In this document: piece after piece, positions 1 through 6,895 of the stretch | How the letters are laid out: the number at the start of each line of letters is the position of its first letter | Numbering within the stretch: the stretch's first letter is position 1 | NCBI GenBank assembly: GCA_014379235.1 | Contig: JACMMD010000882.1 | Coordinates: 1-12,382 of the forward strand | Reading direction: 5' to 3' | Origin: Anaerolineae bacterium | GTDB lineage: Bacteria; Chloroflexota; Anaerolineae; Aggregatilineales; Phototrophicaceae | DNA length: 12,382 nucleotides | Notes under the pieces: model-generated | Seen by the model: only the letters and a program-made list of their open reading frames with translations | Told to the model about the DNA's origin: nothing | Databases searched by the model: none | Translations under genes and position numbers: made by a program

Positions 1-1815
1 CGCACCTCGATCCTGGACCGACTGTGCGGACCCCTGTGTGACGCTGTTCTGCGCGACGCCTCTGCTTCCGGACAAAATACCCTGGAATATATCCAACACG
101 CCAACCTATTCATCGTCCCGCTGGACAACGAACGGCGTTGGTACCGCTATCATCATCTCTTTGCCGATTTGCTGCGGCAGCGATTGCAGCAGCGCACCGA
201 ATCTTCTACCGAACATGAGGAGATACGCGCGACCGAATTACATATACGTGCCAGCGAATGGTACGAAGATAATGGTCTGGAGCTTGAAGCCTTTCACCAT
301 GCTGCTGCCGCCAATGATGTTGAGCGTGCCGAGTACCTGATTGAGGGAAAGGGGATGCCACTGTTTTTTCGTGGCGTGGTGTCTCCTGTATTGAAGTGGT
401 TGGAGTCGCTGCCAACGACGGTACTGGATGCTCGGCCCGCGCTGTGGGTAATGTATGCCTCGGCGTTATTGTTTGCCAGCCAAATGACCGGTGTCGAACA
501 CAAACTACAAGCTGCGGAAGCAGCCCTGCAAGGCGTCAATCTAGACGACAAGACTAGAGACCTTGTTGGACATATTGCTTCTATACGGGCTACGCTGGCC
601 GTCACTCAGCACCAACTAGAAACCATCATTTCGCAGTCGCGCCGCGCGCTGGAGTATCTGCATCCCGATAACTTGCCTGTCCGCACAGCCACGACTTGGA
701 CGCTGGGCTATGCCTATCACCTTCAGGGAGATCGTGTCGCAGCCAGTCGAGCCTATAGCGAAGCCATTTCGATCAGCCAGATGATCGAGCATACCATCAT
801 CACCATTATGGCGACAATCGGACTGGGCAACATACAGGAAGCCGAAAATCAGCTTCATTTAGCCGCCGAAAACTATCGGCGCGTCCTGCAACTGATCGGG
901 GATCCGCCGCTGCCAGTTGCCTGTGAAGCGCATCTAGGACTGGCTCGAATCTTCTATGAGTGGAACGATTTGGATGCTGCCCAACAGCACGGACAACAGG
1001 GCATCCAACTGGCGCAACAATTAGAAAACACGGATAGAGTGGTTGGCTGTGAGGTACTGCTCGCCCGCCTTAAACTTGCGCGAGGGCATATCGCTGAGGC
1101 AGTCGCTTTATTGGCGAAGGTCGACCAGCTTGTGCGCCAACGTAACTTCATCTATCGGATGCCGGAAGTTGCTGCCGCGCAAGTGCTGACGCTGCTGCGC
1201 CAAGGTAATCTAACGGCTGCCGCGCATCTAGCTCAGACTTATGACCTGCCACTCGGTCAGGCGCGGGTACTTCTCGCGCAGGGAGATCCGTCGGCAGCAC
1301 TGGCCATACTAGAGCCATTGCGCCAGCAGGTTGAACTAATGGGCTGGCAAGATGAACGGCTCAAGGTGATCGTGCTACAGGCGATTGCCCTGTATGCACA
1401 TGGCGAAAAGGACGAAGCCCTGCAGGTGCTAAGTGACGCGCTGGCGTTGGCAGAGCCGGGTGGCTTCATCCGTATTTTTGTCGATGAAGGATTGCCGATG
1501 GCGCAGCTTTTGTCCGAAGCGACTGCTCATGGATTCATGCCACACTATATTGGTAAGCTGCTGGCCGCGTTTGAAGCTGAGGCGCGGACGGACGAAGAAA
1601 AATCCTCTGCTCAGTTTCTATTAGAGCCATTGAGCCAGCGCGAGCTAGAAGTGCTGCAACTGATTGCTGAGGGACTCTCGAATCATGAGATTAGCCAACG
1701 GCTTTTCCTTGCCTTGAGTACGGTTAAAGGTCACAATCAAAAAATCTTTGACAAACTACAAGTCCAGAGGCGCACCGAAGCGATTGCCCGCGCCCGTGAG
1801 TTGAATCTGCTATAG
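1..1815 (+). CDS. MalT/LAL-family LuxR transcriptional regulator, 5' end missing
   Basis: The reading frame is open from base 1 to the TAG at 1813-1815, giving 604 residues with no start, so the gene begins left of the window. The first residues visible are the conserved linker of large MalT-like regulators (a DRLCGPL-like stretch, then VPLDNERRWYRYHHLFADLLRQR at about residues 39-62). The N-terminal AAA/NTPase domain with its Walker motifs is therefore off the edge. Residues about 230-340 carry TPR-like helical repeats (for example GYAYHLQGD and LARIFYEWNDLDAA). Residues about 542-604 form a LuxR/GerE helix-turn-helix (LSQRELEVLQLIAEGLSN, then LSTVKGHNQKIFDKLQV). The family is known to bind NTP and an inducer and to activate transcription. 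The internal ATG at 169 is not the start, because homologous sequence continues upstream of it. Its target could be the downstream + strand genes, which is inference. Confidence 0.93.
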   Translation, partial: RTSILDRLCGPLCDAVLRDASASGQNTLEYIQHANLFIVPLDNERRWYRYHHLFADLLRQRLQQRTESSTEHEEIRATELHIRASEWYEDNGLELEAFHHAAAANDVERAEYLIEGKGMPLFFRGVVSPVLKWLESLPTTVLDARPALWVMYASALLFASQMTGVEHKLQAAEAALQGVNLDDKTRDLVGHIASIRATLAVTQHQLETIISQSRRALEYLHPDNLPVRTATTWTLGYAYHLQGDRVAASRAYSEAISISQMIEHTIITIMATIGLGNIQEAENQLHLAAENYRRVLQLIGDPPLPVACEAHLGLARIFYEWNDLDAAQQHGQQGIQLAQQLENTDRVVGCEVLLARLKLARGHIAEAVALLAKVDQLVRQRNFIYRMPEVAAAQVLTLLRQGNLTAAAHLAQTYDLPLGQARVLLAQGDPSAALAILEPLRQQVELMGWQDERLKVIVLQAIALYAHGEKDEALQVLSDALALAEPGGFIRIFVDEGLPMAQLLSEATAHGFMPHYIGKLLAAFEAEARTDEEKSSAQFLLEPLSQRELEVLQLIAEGLSNHEISQRLFLALSTVKGHNQKIFDKLQVQRRTEAIARARELNLL

Positions 1816-1927
1816 CCTCAACATCAGCCCTCTCGTTTCTCCCAAAACAGTACCTCAAACAATACCTTAGTAGCTACACGGCAATACCGCAGTGACGATA
1901 TGCTGTTTGTATCGTATTGTTCAACAA

Positions 1928-1932
1928 AAGGA
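1928..1932 (+). promoter_or_regulatory. Ribosome binding site fixing the hydrolase start
   Basis: AAGGA lies 7 bases before the ATG at 1940. It supports that ATG over the in-frame GTG at 1892, which has no comparable site and would place 16 polar residues ahead of an otherwise normal signal peptide. Confidence 0.6.
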
Positions 1933-1939
1933 TCAGAGG

Positions 1940-3187
1940 ATGATATATCGTAAACAGGTGATTTTTGCAGTCGTCATGTTGCTGCTGCTGTCAGCGGTGT
2001 CTGTGGATGTAATGGCGCAAGAGGGTGAGACAGTGGTACGCACAGGCTTGCGTCCTGACGCACCGCCATACGGCATACGCGGCAGCCATCCGGTTGGGGC
2101 CCGCGATTTGGTGATCGACGGCGAAACCCCATTGGACATCACTGTATGGTATCCCGCGCTGAATGATGATAACCTCGAAGAGGCAATCATATACCCTTAT
2201 ACGCTCAAGATGGATACTCCTCCGGGCACAAATGCCACGATAGCGGGACACGCAATCGGTGAAGCGCCCTATGATCTCTCAGAGAGTCCGTATCCACTCG
2301 TGATTCTGTCCAGTGGTTTTGCCATGGGACGTACAGTCTATGCATGGCTGGCGGAACATCTTGCCTCTCATGGATTCGTTGTGATCGCACCCGAGCATCA
2401 CGAGCGATACGAACCCTCGATGACCACCTTGTGGCGGGCTGATATCACTCGCCCGCAAGAAGTTCTGACTGTGCTTGCCTATGTGGACGAGCAGGTGGGA
2501 GCAGGCGGCACTTTAGAAGGGCTAGTCGATCCAGAGCTTGTGGCTGTGGTTGGGCATTCCTCTGGTGGCTACACAGCACTAGCGGCAGCGGGCGCACAAC
2601 TCAACATGGATGCCATGGAAGTACGCTGCGATAACGCACGCGACGTGGCTGATCCCAACGTTTGGCTGTGTGATCTGCTTTTGCCGTATGTGGCAGACAT
2701 GGCTGAATTGGCAGGTCTCGATTCCATTCCAGAAGGACTGTGGCCCGCTTGGGCCGATCCCCGCATAGACGCAATTGTGCCAATGGCGGATGAGGCCTAT
2801 AAATTTGACCAAGAGAGTTTAGCTCAAATTACTGTGCCGGTGATGGCAATGGGAGCCACACTCGACACTGGCTCACCTTATATGTGGGGAACACCTCTTA
2901 CGTATGAACATGTCTCCAGTACGACGAAAGCGATGGTAGCTTTTGAGAACGCTGAACACATGATCTTTAGCAGCGCCTGTGAAGCGCTGCCGTTGTACGC
3001 AGAAATCGGATTCTATCAACTGTGTTCCGATCACATCTGGGATATGGATCGCGCTCACGACCTCATCAACCACTTCACAACCGCCTTTCTGTTGGCGGAA
3101 CTCTATCAAGATGCAGACGCCGCCGCTGCGCTTGCGCCGGGTGTTGTCAATTTCCCCGGTGTGACTTATGAGGCACAGGGGTTCTAG
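1940..3187 (+). CDS. Secreted alpha/beta hydrolase, PAF-acetylhydrolase/dienelactone hydrolase-like
   Basis: This 415-residue protein is probably exported. It has basic residues near the N-terminus, a hydrophobic core at about 7-22, and a likely signal peptidase I site after Ala26 (VMA|Q). The mature part has the layout of the PAF-AH-like and predicted dienelactone hydrolase families: a strand and oxyanion region (PLVILSSGFAMGR), then SHGFVVIAPEHHE, then the nucleophile elbow GHSSGG with Ser207. Asp309 (TLDTG) and His340 (NAEHM) are plausible partners in the triad. Four cysteines (230, 244, 347, 362) in two closely spaced pairs fit disulfides in an exported protein. The substrate is unknown; an ester, lactone or polyester are all possible. 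It starts 124 bp after the LAL regulator on the same strand and is followed by a perfect hairpin, so it may be a single transcript or the last gene of one. Confidence 0.85.
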   Translation: MIYRKQVIFAVVMLLLLSAVSVDVMAQEGETVVRTGLRPDAPPYGIRGSHPVGARDLVIDGETPLDITVWYPALNDDNLEEAIIYPYTLKMDTPPGTNATIAGHAIGEAPYDLSESPYPLVILSSGFAMGRTVYAWLAEHLASHGFVVIAPEHHERYEPSMTTLWRADITRPQEVLTVLAYVDEQVGAGGTLEGLVDPELVAVVGHSSGGYTALAAAGAQLNMDAMEVRCDNARDVADPNVWLCDLLLPYVADMAELAGLDSIPEGLWPAWADPRIDAIVPMADEAYKFDQESLAQITVPVMAMGATLDTGSPYMWGTPLTYEHVSSTTKAMVAFENAEHMIFSSACEALPLYAEIGFYQLCSDHIWDMDRAHDLINHFTTAFLLAELYQDADAAAALAPGVVNFPGVTYEAQGF

Positions 3188-3200
3188 AATGAGTTGTTAT

Positions 3201-3235
3201 GAGACGGACAAGAATTTCCAAATCTTGTCCGTCTC
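3201..3235 (+). terminator. Perfect 13-bp hairpin after the hydrolase, possible terminator
   Basis: GAGACGGACAAGA (3201-3213) and TCTTGTCCGTCTC (3223-3235) pair perfectly around a 9-base loop, 13 bases after the hydrolase stop. No T-run follows on either strand, so this is not a classic intrinsic terminator. It could be a Rho-dependent end, a 3' stability hairpin, or an attenuator ahead of the small gene at 3253. Confidence 0.5.
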
Positions 3236-3252
3236 ACGATAGGTACACGGTA

Positions 3253-3525
3253 ATGGCAAACAAACTCACCTCAAAAACGGATACAGATCAACCGATGCTC
3301 TATCAAATCCGCATCAAGGGGCATCTAGGTCCTCAATGGACAGACTGGTTTGAGGGGCTGACCATCACTTTGGAAGATAGTGGCGATACGCTCTTAGTCG
3401 GCCCAGTAGTTGATCAGGCTGCATTGTATGGACTGCTCAAGAAGGTGCGCGATTTAGGGATGACGTTGATCTCGGTCAACCACGTTGAACCCGACAAAGC
3501 AAAACCATCAAACGTCAATCAGTAA
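3253..3525 (+). CDS. Small conserved-looking protein of unknown function
   Basis: A 90-residue cytoplasmic protein with no signal peptide and no membrane segment. The core (YQIRIKGHLGPQW, then DWFEGLTITLEDSGDTLL, then GPVVDQAALYGLLKKVRDLG) suggests two or three strands, a helix and a last strand. I recognise this pattern from small uncharacterised proteins in Chloroflexota and other bacteria, but I know of no assigned function. An ATG at 3199 is in frame but lies at the base of the perfect hairpin 3201-3235 and would add a tail of low conservation, so ATG 3253 is preferred. ATG 3295 (MLYQIRIKG) is a serious alternative because the conserved core begins there. Neither has a strong ribosome site. 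It sits between the hydrolase and an oxidoreductase, all on +. Confidence 0.75.
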   Translation: MANKLTSKTDTDQPMLYQIRIKGHLGPQWTDWFEGLTITLEDSGDTLLVGPVVDQAALYGLLKKVRDLGMTLISVNHVEPDKAKPSNVNQ

Positions 3526-3601
3526 ACAGCTAGGGTCAAGTTCAGTTCGAGTAAACATATCAAGATCGTTCAAAACAAGGGATAAGGAAATTACTTCCAA
3601 C

Positions 3602-4582
3602 ATGAAAGCAATTGTCTACACAGAATATGGATCACCGGATGTTCTTCAGTTCAAAGAGGTCGAAAAACCGACGCCTAAGGACAATGAAGTGCTGGTCAAA
3701 GTTCATGCAGCATCCGCAAATCCACTGGACTGGCATCTCATGAGAGCCGCACCGTTCCTTGTGCGCTTAGAGGCCGGACTTCAAAAACCCAAAAACCCGA
3801 TGCTCGGCGCTGACCTAGCGGGGCGTGTTGAAGCGATTGGCAGTAATGTAACGCAGTTTCAAGTAGATGATGAAGTGTTCGGGGACTTATCCGGGTGTGG
3901 TCTTGGCGCTTTTGCCGAGTATGTATCTGTTCCTGAAACTGTATTCGCGCTGAAACCGACCAATATGACATTTGAGCAAGCAGCAGCCGTCCCTGTAGCA
4001 GCCATCACCGCCTTGCAAGGGCTTCGTGATACTGGAAAGATTCAACCCGGTCAAAAGGTTCTCATCAACGGTGCGTCTGGTGGCATAGGGACATTTGCAG
4101 TGCAGATTGCCAAATCGTTCGGCGCTGAGTTGACTGGCGTGTGCAGTACGCGGAACTTGGAAATGGTGCGCTCGATTGGAGCCGACCACGTTATTGATTA
4201 CACGCAAGAAGATTTCACCAAAAGCGCGCAGCGTTATGACCTGATTTTTGATACTGTGGGAAATCGTTCGGTTTCGGATTTTGAGCGCGCATTAAGCCCG
4301 GGTGGAACTTGTGTCGTTGCTGGATTTACAACCTTGGCTCATTTATTCCAGATCATGCTCATGGGAGCATGGGCCTCACGGAGCGGGAACAAGAAGATCG
4401 GTCAGATGGGGACGGCGAAACCAAACCAAAAGGATTTGGTTTTTATCAGCGAGCTTCTTGAATCCGGCAAGGTCACACCTGTCATTGATAGATGTTACCC
4501 CTTAAGTGAGACTGCCGAAGCGATCTGGTATCTTGAAAAGGGACACGCACGGGGAAAAGTGGTCATCACCATTGGAACGTAA
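3602..4582 (+). CDS. Zinc-independent MDR oxidoreductase (quinone oxidoreductase/RTN4IP1-like)
   Basis: This 326-residue protein is a medium-chain dehydrogenase/reductase. It opens with the usual MKAIVYTEYGSPDVLQ, followed by a GroES-like domain (about 1-125), and then a Rossmann domain with the nucleotide motif GASGGIG at 157-163, which resembles NADPH-preferring members. The structural-zinc cysteine cluster of true alcohol dehydrogenases is absent. The likely reaction is NADPH-dependent reduction of a quinone, enone or other carbonyl compound; the exact substrate cannot be told. An in-frame ATG at 3485 would overlap the previous gene and add 39 residues with no family similarity. ATG 3602 has TAAGGA at 3583-3588, a slightly long spacing. 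The SDR gene follows 55 bp later, so the two are probably co-transcribed. Confidence 0.9.
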   Translation: MKAIVYTEYGSPDVLQFKEVEKPTPKDNEVLVKVHAASANPLDWHLMRAAPFLVRLEAGLQKPKNPMLGADLAGRVEAIGSNVTQFQVDDEVFGDLSGCGLGAFAEYVSVPETVFALKPTNMTFEQAAAVPVAAITALQGLRDTGKIQPGQKVLINGASGGIGTFAVQIAKSFGAELTGVCSTRNLEMVRSIGADHVIDYTQEDFTKSAQRYDLIFDTVGNRSVSDFERALSPGGTCVVAGFTTLAHLFQIMLMGAWASRSGNKKIGQMGTAKPNQKDLVFISELLESGKVTPVIDRCYPLSETAEAIWYLEKGHARGKVVITIGT

Positions 4583-4625
4583 CATCAAAACCTGACATGT
4601 ACCGACGAATAGAGATCAAGTAAGT

Positions 4626-4631
4626 AAGGAG
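4626..4631 (+). promoter_or_regulatory. Ribosome binding site for the SDR gene
   Basis: AAGGAG lies 6 bases before ATG 4638. It selects that start over the internal ATG at 4662. Confidence 0.7.
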
Positions 4632-4637
4632 ACTCCA

Positions 4638-5516
4638 ATGAAAGAAAACTTGAAAGATAATATGAACGGCAAAATCTGCCTAGTTACAGGCGCAACCAAC
4701 GGGATTGGCAAAGCAACAGCGCAGGCGCTGGCGCAGATGGGCGCAGCAGTAGTCATTGTGGGCCGCAACCCGGTCAAGTGTGCAGCAGTAGTGGATGAGA
4801 TCAAGCACATCAGCGGTAATGACGCAGTTGAAGCACTCATCGCTGATCTGTCGATCATGGCGGAGGTACGGGAAGTAGCAGATCAATTCAAGGCAAAGTA
4901 CCAGAAATTGCATGTTCTCGTCAATAATGCTGGCAGGGCATTTGGCAAACGACAGGTCACGTCCGAAGGGTTTGAGAAAACCTTTGCACTCAACCACCTG
5001 AACTATTTCTTGCTGACCAGTTTACTTCTGGATACGCTGAAAGCCAGCGCCCCGGCCCGCATTGTCAACGTCTCCTCAGACGCGCATAAGGGAGAACATC
5101 TCGATTTCGATGATTTGCAGTCCGAGAAGAGTAGTTTCGCCTTCAATGCCTATGGTCGTTCCAAGCTCGCCAATGTCGTGTTTAGCTATGAACTAGCGCG
5201 CCGACTGTCGGGTACGGGTGTAACTGTCAACGTACTGCATCCCGGTTTGGTGCGAACTGGGTTCGCCGGCAATTTGGGTGCGATTCCGTCCGCCGTTATA
5301 GGCTTTTTCATGCGTTTTGTGGGGTTAACGCCCGAGCAAGGCGCACAAACCTCTGTTTACCTCGCCACCTCACCAGCCGTGGAAAACGTGACCGGAAAAT
5401 ATTGGGAAAAGAGCAAAGCGGTGCCATCTGGTCGCGCCGCCTATGACGAGTCCACCTGGACGCGGCTCTGGCAAGTCAGTGACAAGATGGTTGCGGTGAA
5501 AGCGACAGCAGGCTAA
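4638..5516 (+). CDS. Short-chain dehydrogenase/reductase, retinol dehydrogenase-like
   Basis: This 292-residue classical SDR uses NAD(P)(H) to oxidise or reduce an alcohol/carbonyl pair. The coenzyme motif TGATNGIG is at 17-24, with an Arg (VGRN) after strand 2 that favours NADP(H). NNAG is at 96-99, the catalytic Ser is probably 147 (NVSS), and Tyr172/Lys176 form the YxxxK pair. LHPGLVRTGFAGNLG after the active site is typical of the RDH11/12-like group common in bacterial annotation, where the real substrate is rarely retinol. A strong ribosome site precedes ATG 4638. It is the last + strand gene before the convergent LacI gene. The 118-bp gap (5517-5634) has only a weak 5-bp inverted repeat and no convincing terminator. 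Confidence 0.9.
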   Translation: MKENLKDNMNGKICLVTGATNGIGKATAQALAQMGAAVVIVGRNPVKCAAVVDEIKHISGNDAVEALIADLSIMAEVREVADQFKAKYQKLHVLVNNAGRAFGKRQVTSEGFEKTFALNHLNYFLLTSLLLDTLKASAPARIVNVSSDAHKGEHLDFDDLQSEKSSFAFNAYGRSKLANVVFSYELARRLSGTGVTVNVLHPGLVRTGFAGNLGAIPSAVIGFFMRFVGLTPEQGAQTSVYLATSPAVENVTGKYWEKSKAVPSGRAAYDESTWTRLWQVSDKMVAVKATAG

Positions 5517-5634
5517 GGCTGAGAGCGCTTGAAGTTCGCTCAAGAGAGCAGACCATGTTCAGTGTAACAGCTCAACTATTGGAAGCCGTTCAGCACGGAA
5601 ATGCGTGGTCACATTCATTGCCCACAATGAATTT

Positions 5635-6660
5635 TCACGAAAGCCAGCCCGTCGATTCCCGAACCACTAAGGACGGTTTCAAGATAATGTCTTCCACTTT
5701 CGAACTGTCGCGCTCTTGTTCAATCATGTCGATCAGTAAATTTGCTCCTACAAACCCCATCTGGATGCCTGCCTGCCGAACCGTCGTCAGGGGAGGGACG
5801 GTGAACGCAGCAAAATCAATATCGTCAAAGCCGATGATCGACATCTGGTCAGGGATAATAATTCTTGATTGAAAAGCCGCTTGAAGCAGCCCGATAGCAA
5901 TAGAGTCGGTGGCGGCAAAAACGGCAGTGGGTTTTAGTTCACCGCCGCGCTCTGCGAAGAACAGCCGCCCCGTCTCTAAACTAGATTGAAACGAACGCGA
6001 CGTATAGATAATCCGCACTGCATCGCCAGCACCATGTTCGTGCATATAACGCTCATAGGCTTCTGCGCGAAGCTTGCCATCTTGCAGGCTGGTATCCGTC
6101 ATACAGATGATTTGCTGGTGTCCTAACGACCATAAATGATCCATCGCCAACTGTGTTCCAAGCGCACTATCGGAATAAACGCCCGGAAAATTATGATCCG
6201 TTAAGCGATCACTAATGGTGACAATGTGACGATGCTGGCGCGCTAACACGTCAAAAGCATCTCGATCACCCGTCAGTTCGCCAATGATAAGGATGCCGTC
6301 CGCGTGTGATTGTTCGAACATCGAACTGTAATCTATAGCAATATTGACCGCTCGCTGGACGTGGCCTAAAAACACCCGATAGCCCCGTTCCACAGCTGCT
6401 TCGTTCAAGCCCACAATAATTTGACTGTGAAACAAACTGGTGATGTTTTGGGCAAGCACCCCGATGAGCAAACTCTTGCTTCCGCGCAGTGCCCGCGCCA
6501 TAAGGTTAGGGCGATAACCCATTTCTTCTGCGATTGCAAAAATTCTGCGGCGGGTTTCTTCGCGTATCTGGACAGCCGATTCGCGTCTGTTAAGAACTCT
6601 TGAAACGGTTGTGATGGATACTCCGGCTCGATCTGCGATATCTTTAAGGGTGACGGACAT
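5635..6660 (-). CDS. LacI-family transcriptional repressor
   Basis: This 341-residue protein is full length for the family. The N-terminal helix-turn-helix (TLKDIADRAGVSITTVSRVLN, residues 4-24) is followed by the hinge (YRPNLMARALRGSKS) that inserts in the minor groove. The rest is a periplasmic-binding-protein-like effector domain ending in the family signature GFDDIDFAAF..PPLTTVRQ at about 275-295. It is divergent from the sugar ABC operon across a 235-bp region, so it most likely represses that operon, is induced by the transported sugar or a product, and may regulate itself. The recognition-helix residues Ile16-Thr17 differ from the Tyr-Gln of E. coli LacI, so the operator sequence cannot be taken from that model. 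Its start has no clear ribosome site. It converges with the SDR gene at its 3' end. Confidence 0.93.
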   Translation of the reverse strand: MSVTLKDIADRAGVSITTVSRVLNRRESAVQIREETRRRIFAIAEEMGYRPNLMARALRGSKSLLIGVLAQNITSLFHSQIIVGLNEAAVERGYRVFLGHVQRAVNIAIDYSSMFEQSHADGILIIGELTGDRDAFDVLARQHRHIVTISDRLTDHNFPGVYSDSALGTQLAMDHLWSLGHQQIICMTDTSLQDGKLRAEAYERYMHEHGAGDAVRIIYTSRSFQSSLETGRLFFAERGGELKPTAVFAATDSIAIGLLQAAFQSRIIIPDQMSIIGFDDIDFAAFTVPPLTTVRQAGIQMGFVGANLLIDMIEQERDSSKVEDIILKPSLVVRESTGWLS

Positions 6661-6678
6661 ATTGGGCCAACTTTACTG

Positions 6679-6686
6679 GATCGATC
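6679..6686. promoter_or_regulatory. GATCGATC palindrome just upstream of the repressor start
   Basis: A perfect 8-bp palindrome with a central CG lies 19 bases before the repressor ATG. LacI-family operators usually have a CG centre, so it could be an autoregulatory site. Eight bases alone are weak evidence. Confidence 0.2.
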
Positions 6687-6735
6687 ACATCAATGGTGAC
6701 GGGATAAAAAGATATTTATTCACATCATAGTATAC

Positions 6736-6764
6736 TTGACAGCAACCTTAAATCCACTTAAACT
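6736..6764 (+). promoter_or_regulatory. Sigma70-like promoter for the sugar ABC operon
   Basis: A perfect TTGACA (6736-6741) is followed after exactly 17 bases by TAAACT (6759-6764), which matches four of six positions of TATAAT. Transcription would begin near 6771 and leave a leader of about 125 bases before the binding-protein gene. On the other strand TATACT (6729-6734) lies directly beside the -35 box and could be the -10 of the repressor gene, though I see no good -35 for it. Confidence 0.5.
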
Positions 6765-6824
6765 CACCACGCAAATGTTGAGGGTAAACGATAAGCCTAA
6801 ACGTATGCAGCACAAGCAAGGGGG

Positions 6825-6847
6825 TTCGCAAAAATTTCGAAACCGTT
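6825..6847. promoter_or_regulatory. Candidate repressor operator, overlapping palindromes
   Basis: TTCGCAAAAATTTCGAA (6825-6841) is an imperfect 17-base palindrome with TTCG/CGAA ends. It contains most of the perfect TTTCGAAA (6835-6842) and abuts the odd palindrome AACCGTT (6841-6847). It lies downstream of the predicted promoter and about 50 bases before the binding-protein start, a position suited to blocking transcription. The half-site polarity differs from the usual AA-CG-TT of LacI operators, so this is a candidate only. Confidence 0.25.
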
Positions 6848-6895
6848 AGACTCTTGTATTTCGTTTTGTATTCAACTTAGACAGGATAAAGCACA

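Noticed and set aside
169..171. ATG at 169 as the start of the LAL regulator
   Set aside because: The same frame is open to base 1 and carries conserved family sequence before it (RRWYRYHHLFADLL), so the gene is cut by the window edge.
1895..1915. Inverted repeat ACGATA...TATCGT before the hydrolase
   Set aside because: Only 6 bp with a 9-base loop in AT-rich sequence; not enough to call an operator. CAATACC also occurs twice nearby (1860, 1882) without clear meaning.
1892..1939. GTG 1892 start of the hydrolase
   Set aside because: It would put 16 polar residues before a complete signal peptide; ATG 1940 has AAGGA at good spacing.
3485..3601. 39-residue N-terminal extension of the MDR oxidoreductase
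   Set aside because: It overlaps the small gene, has no family similarity, and the classical MKAIVY start is at 3602.
5520..5545. Possible terminator between the convergent SDR and LacI genes
   Set aside because: The only pairing seen is CTTGA/TCAAG, 5 bp, with no T-run.
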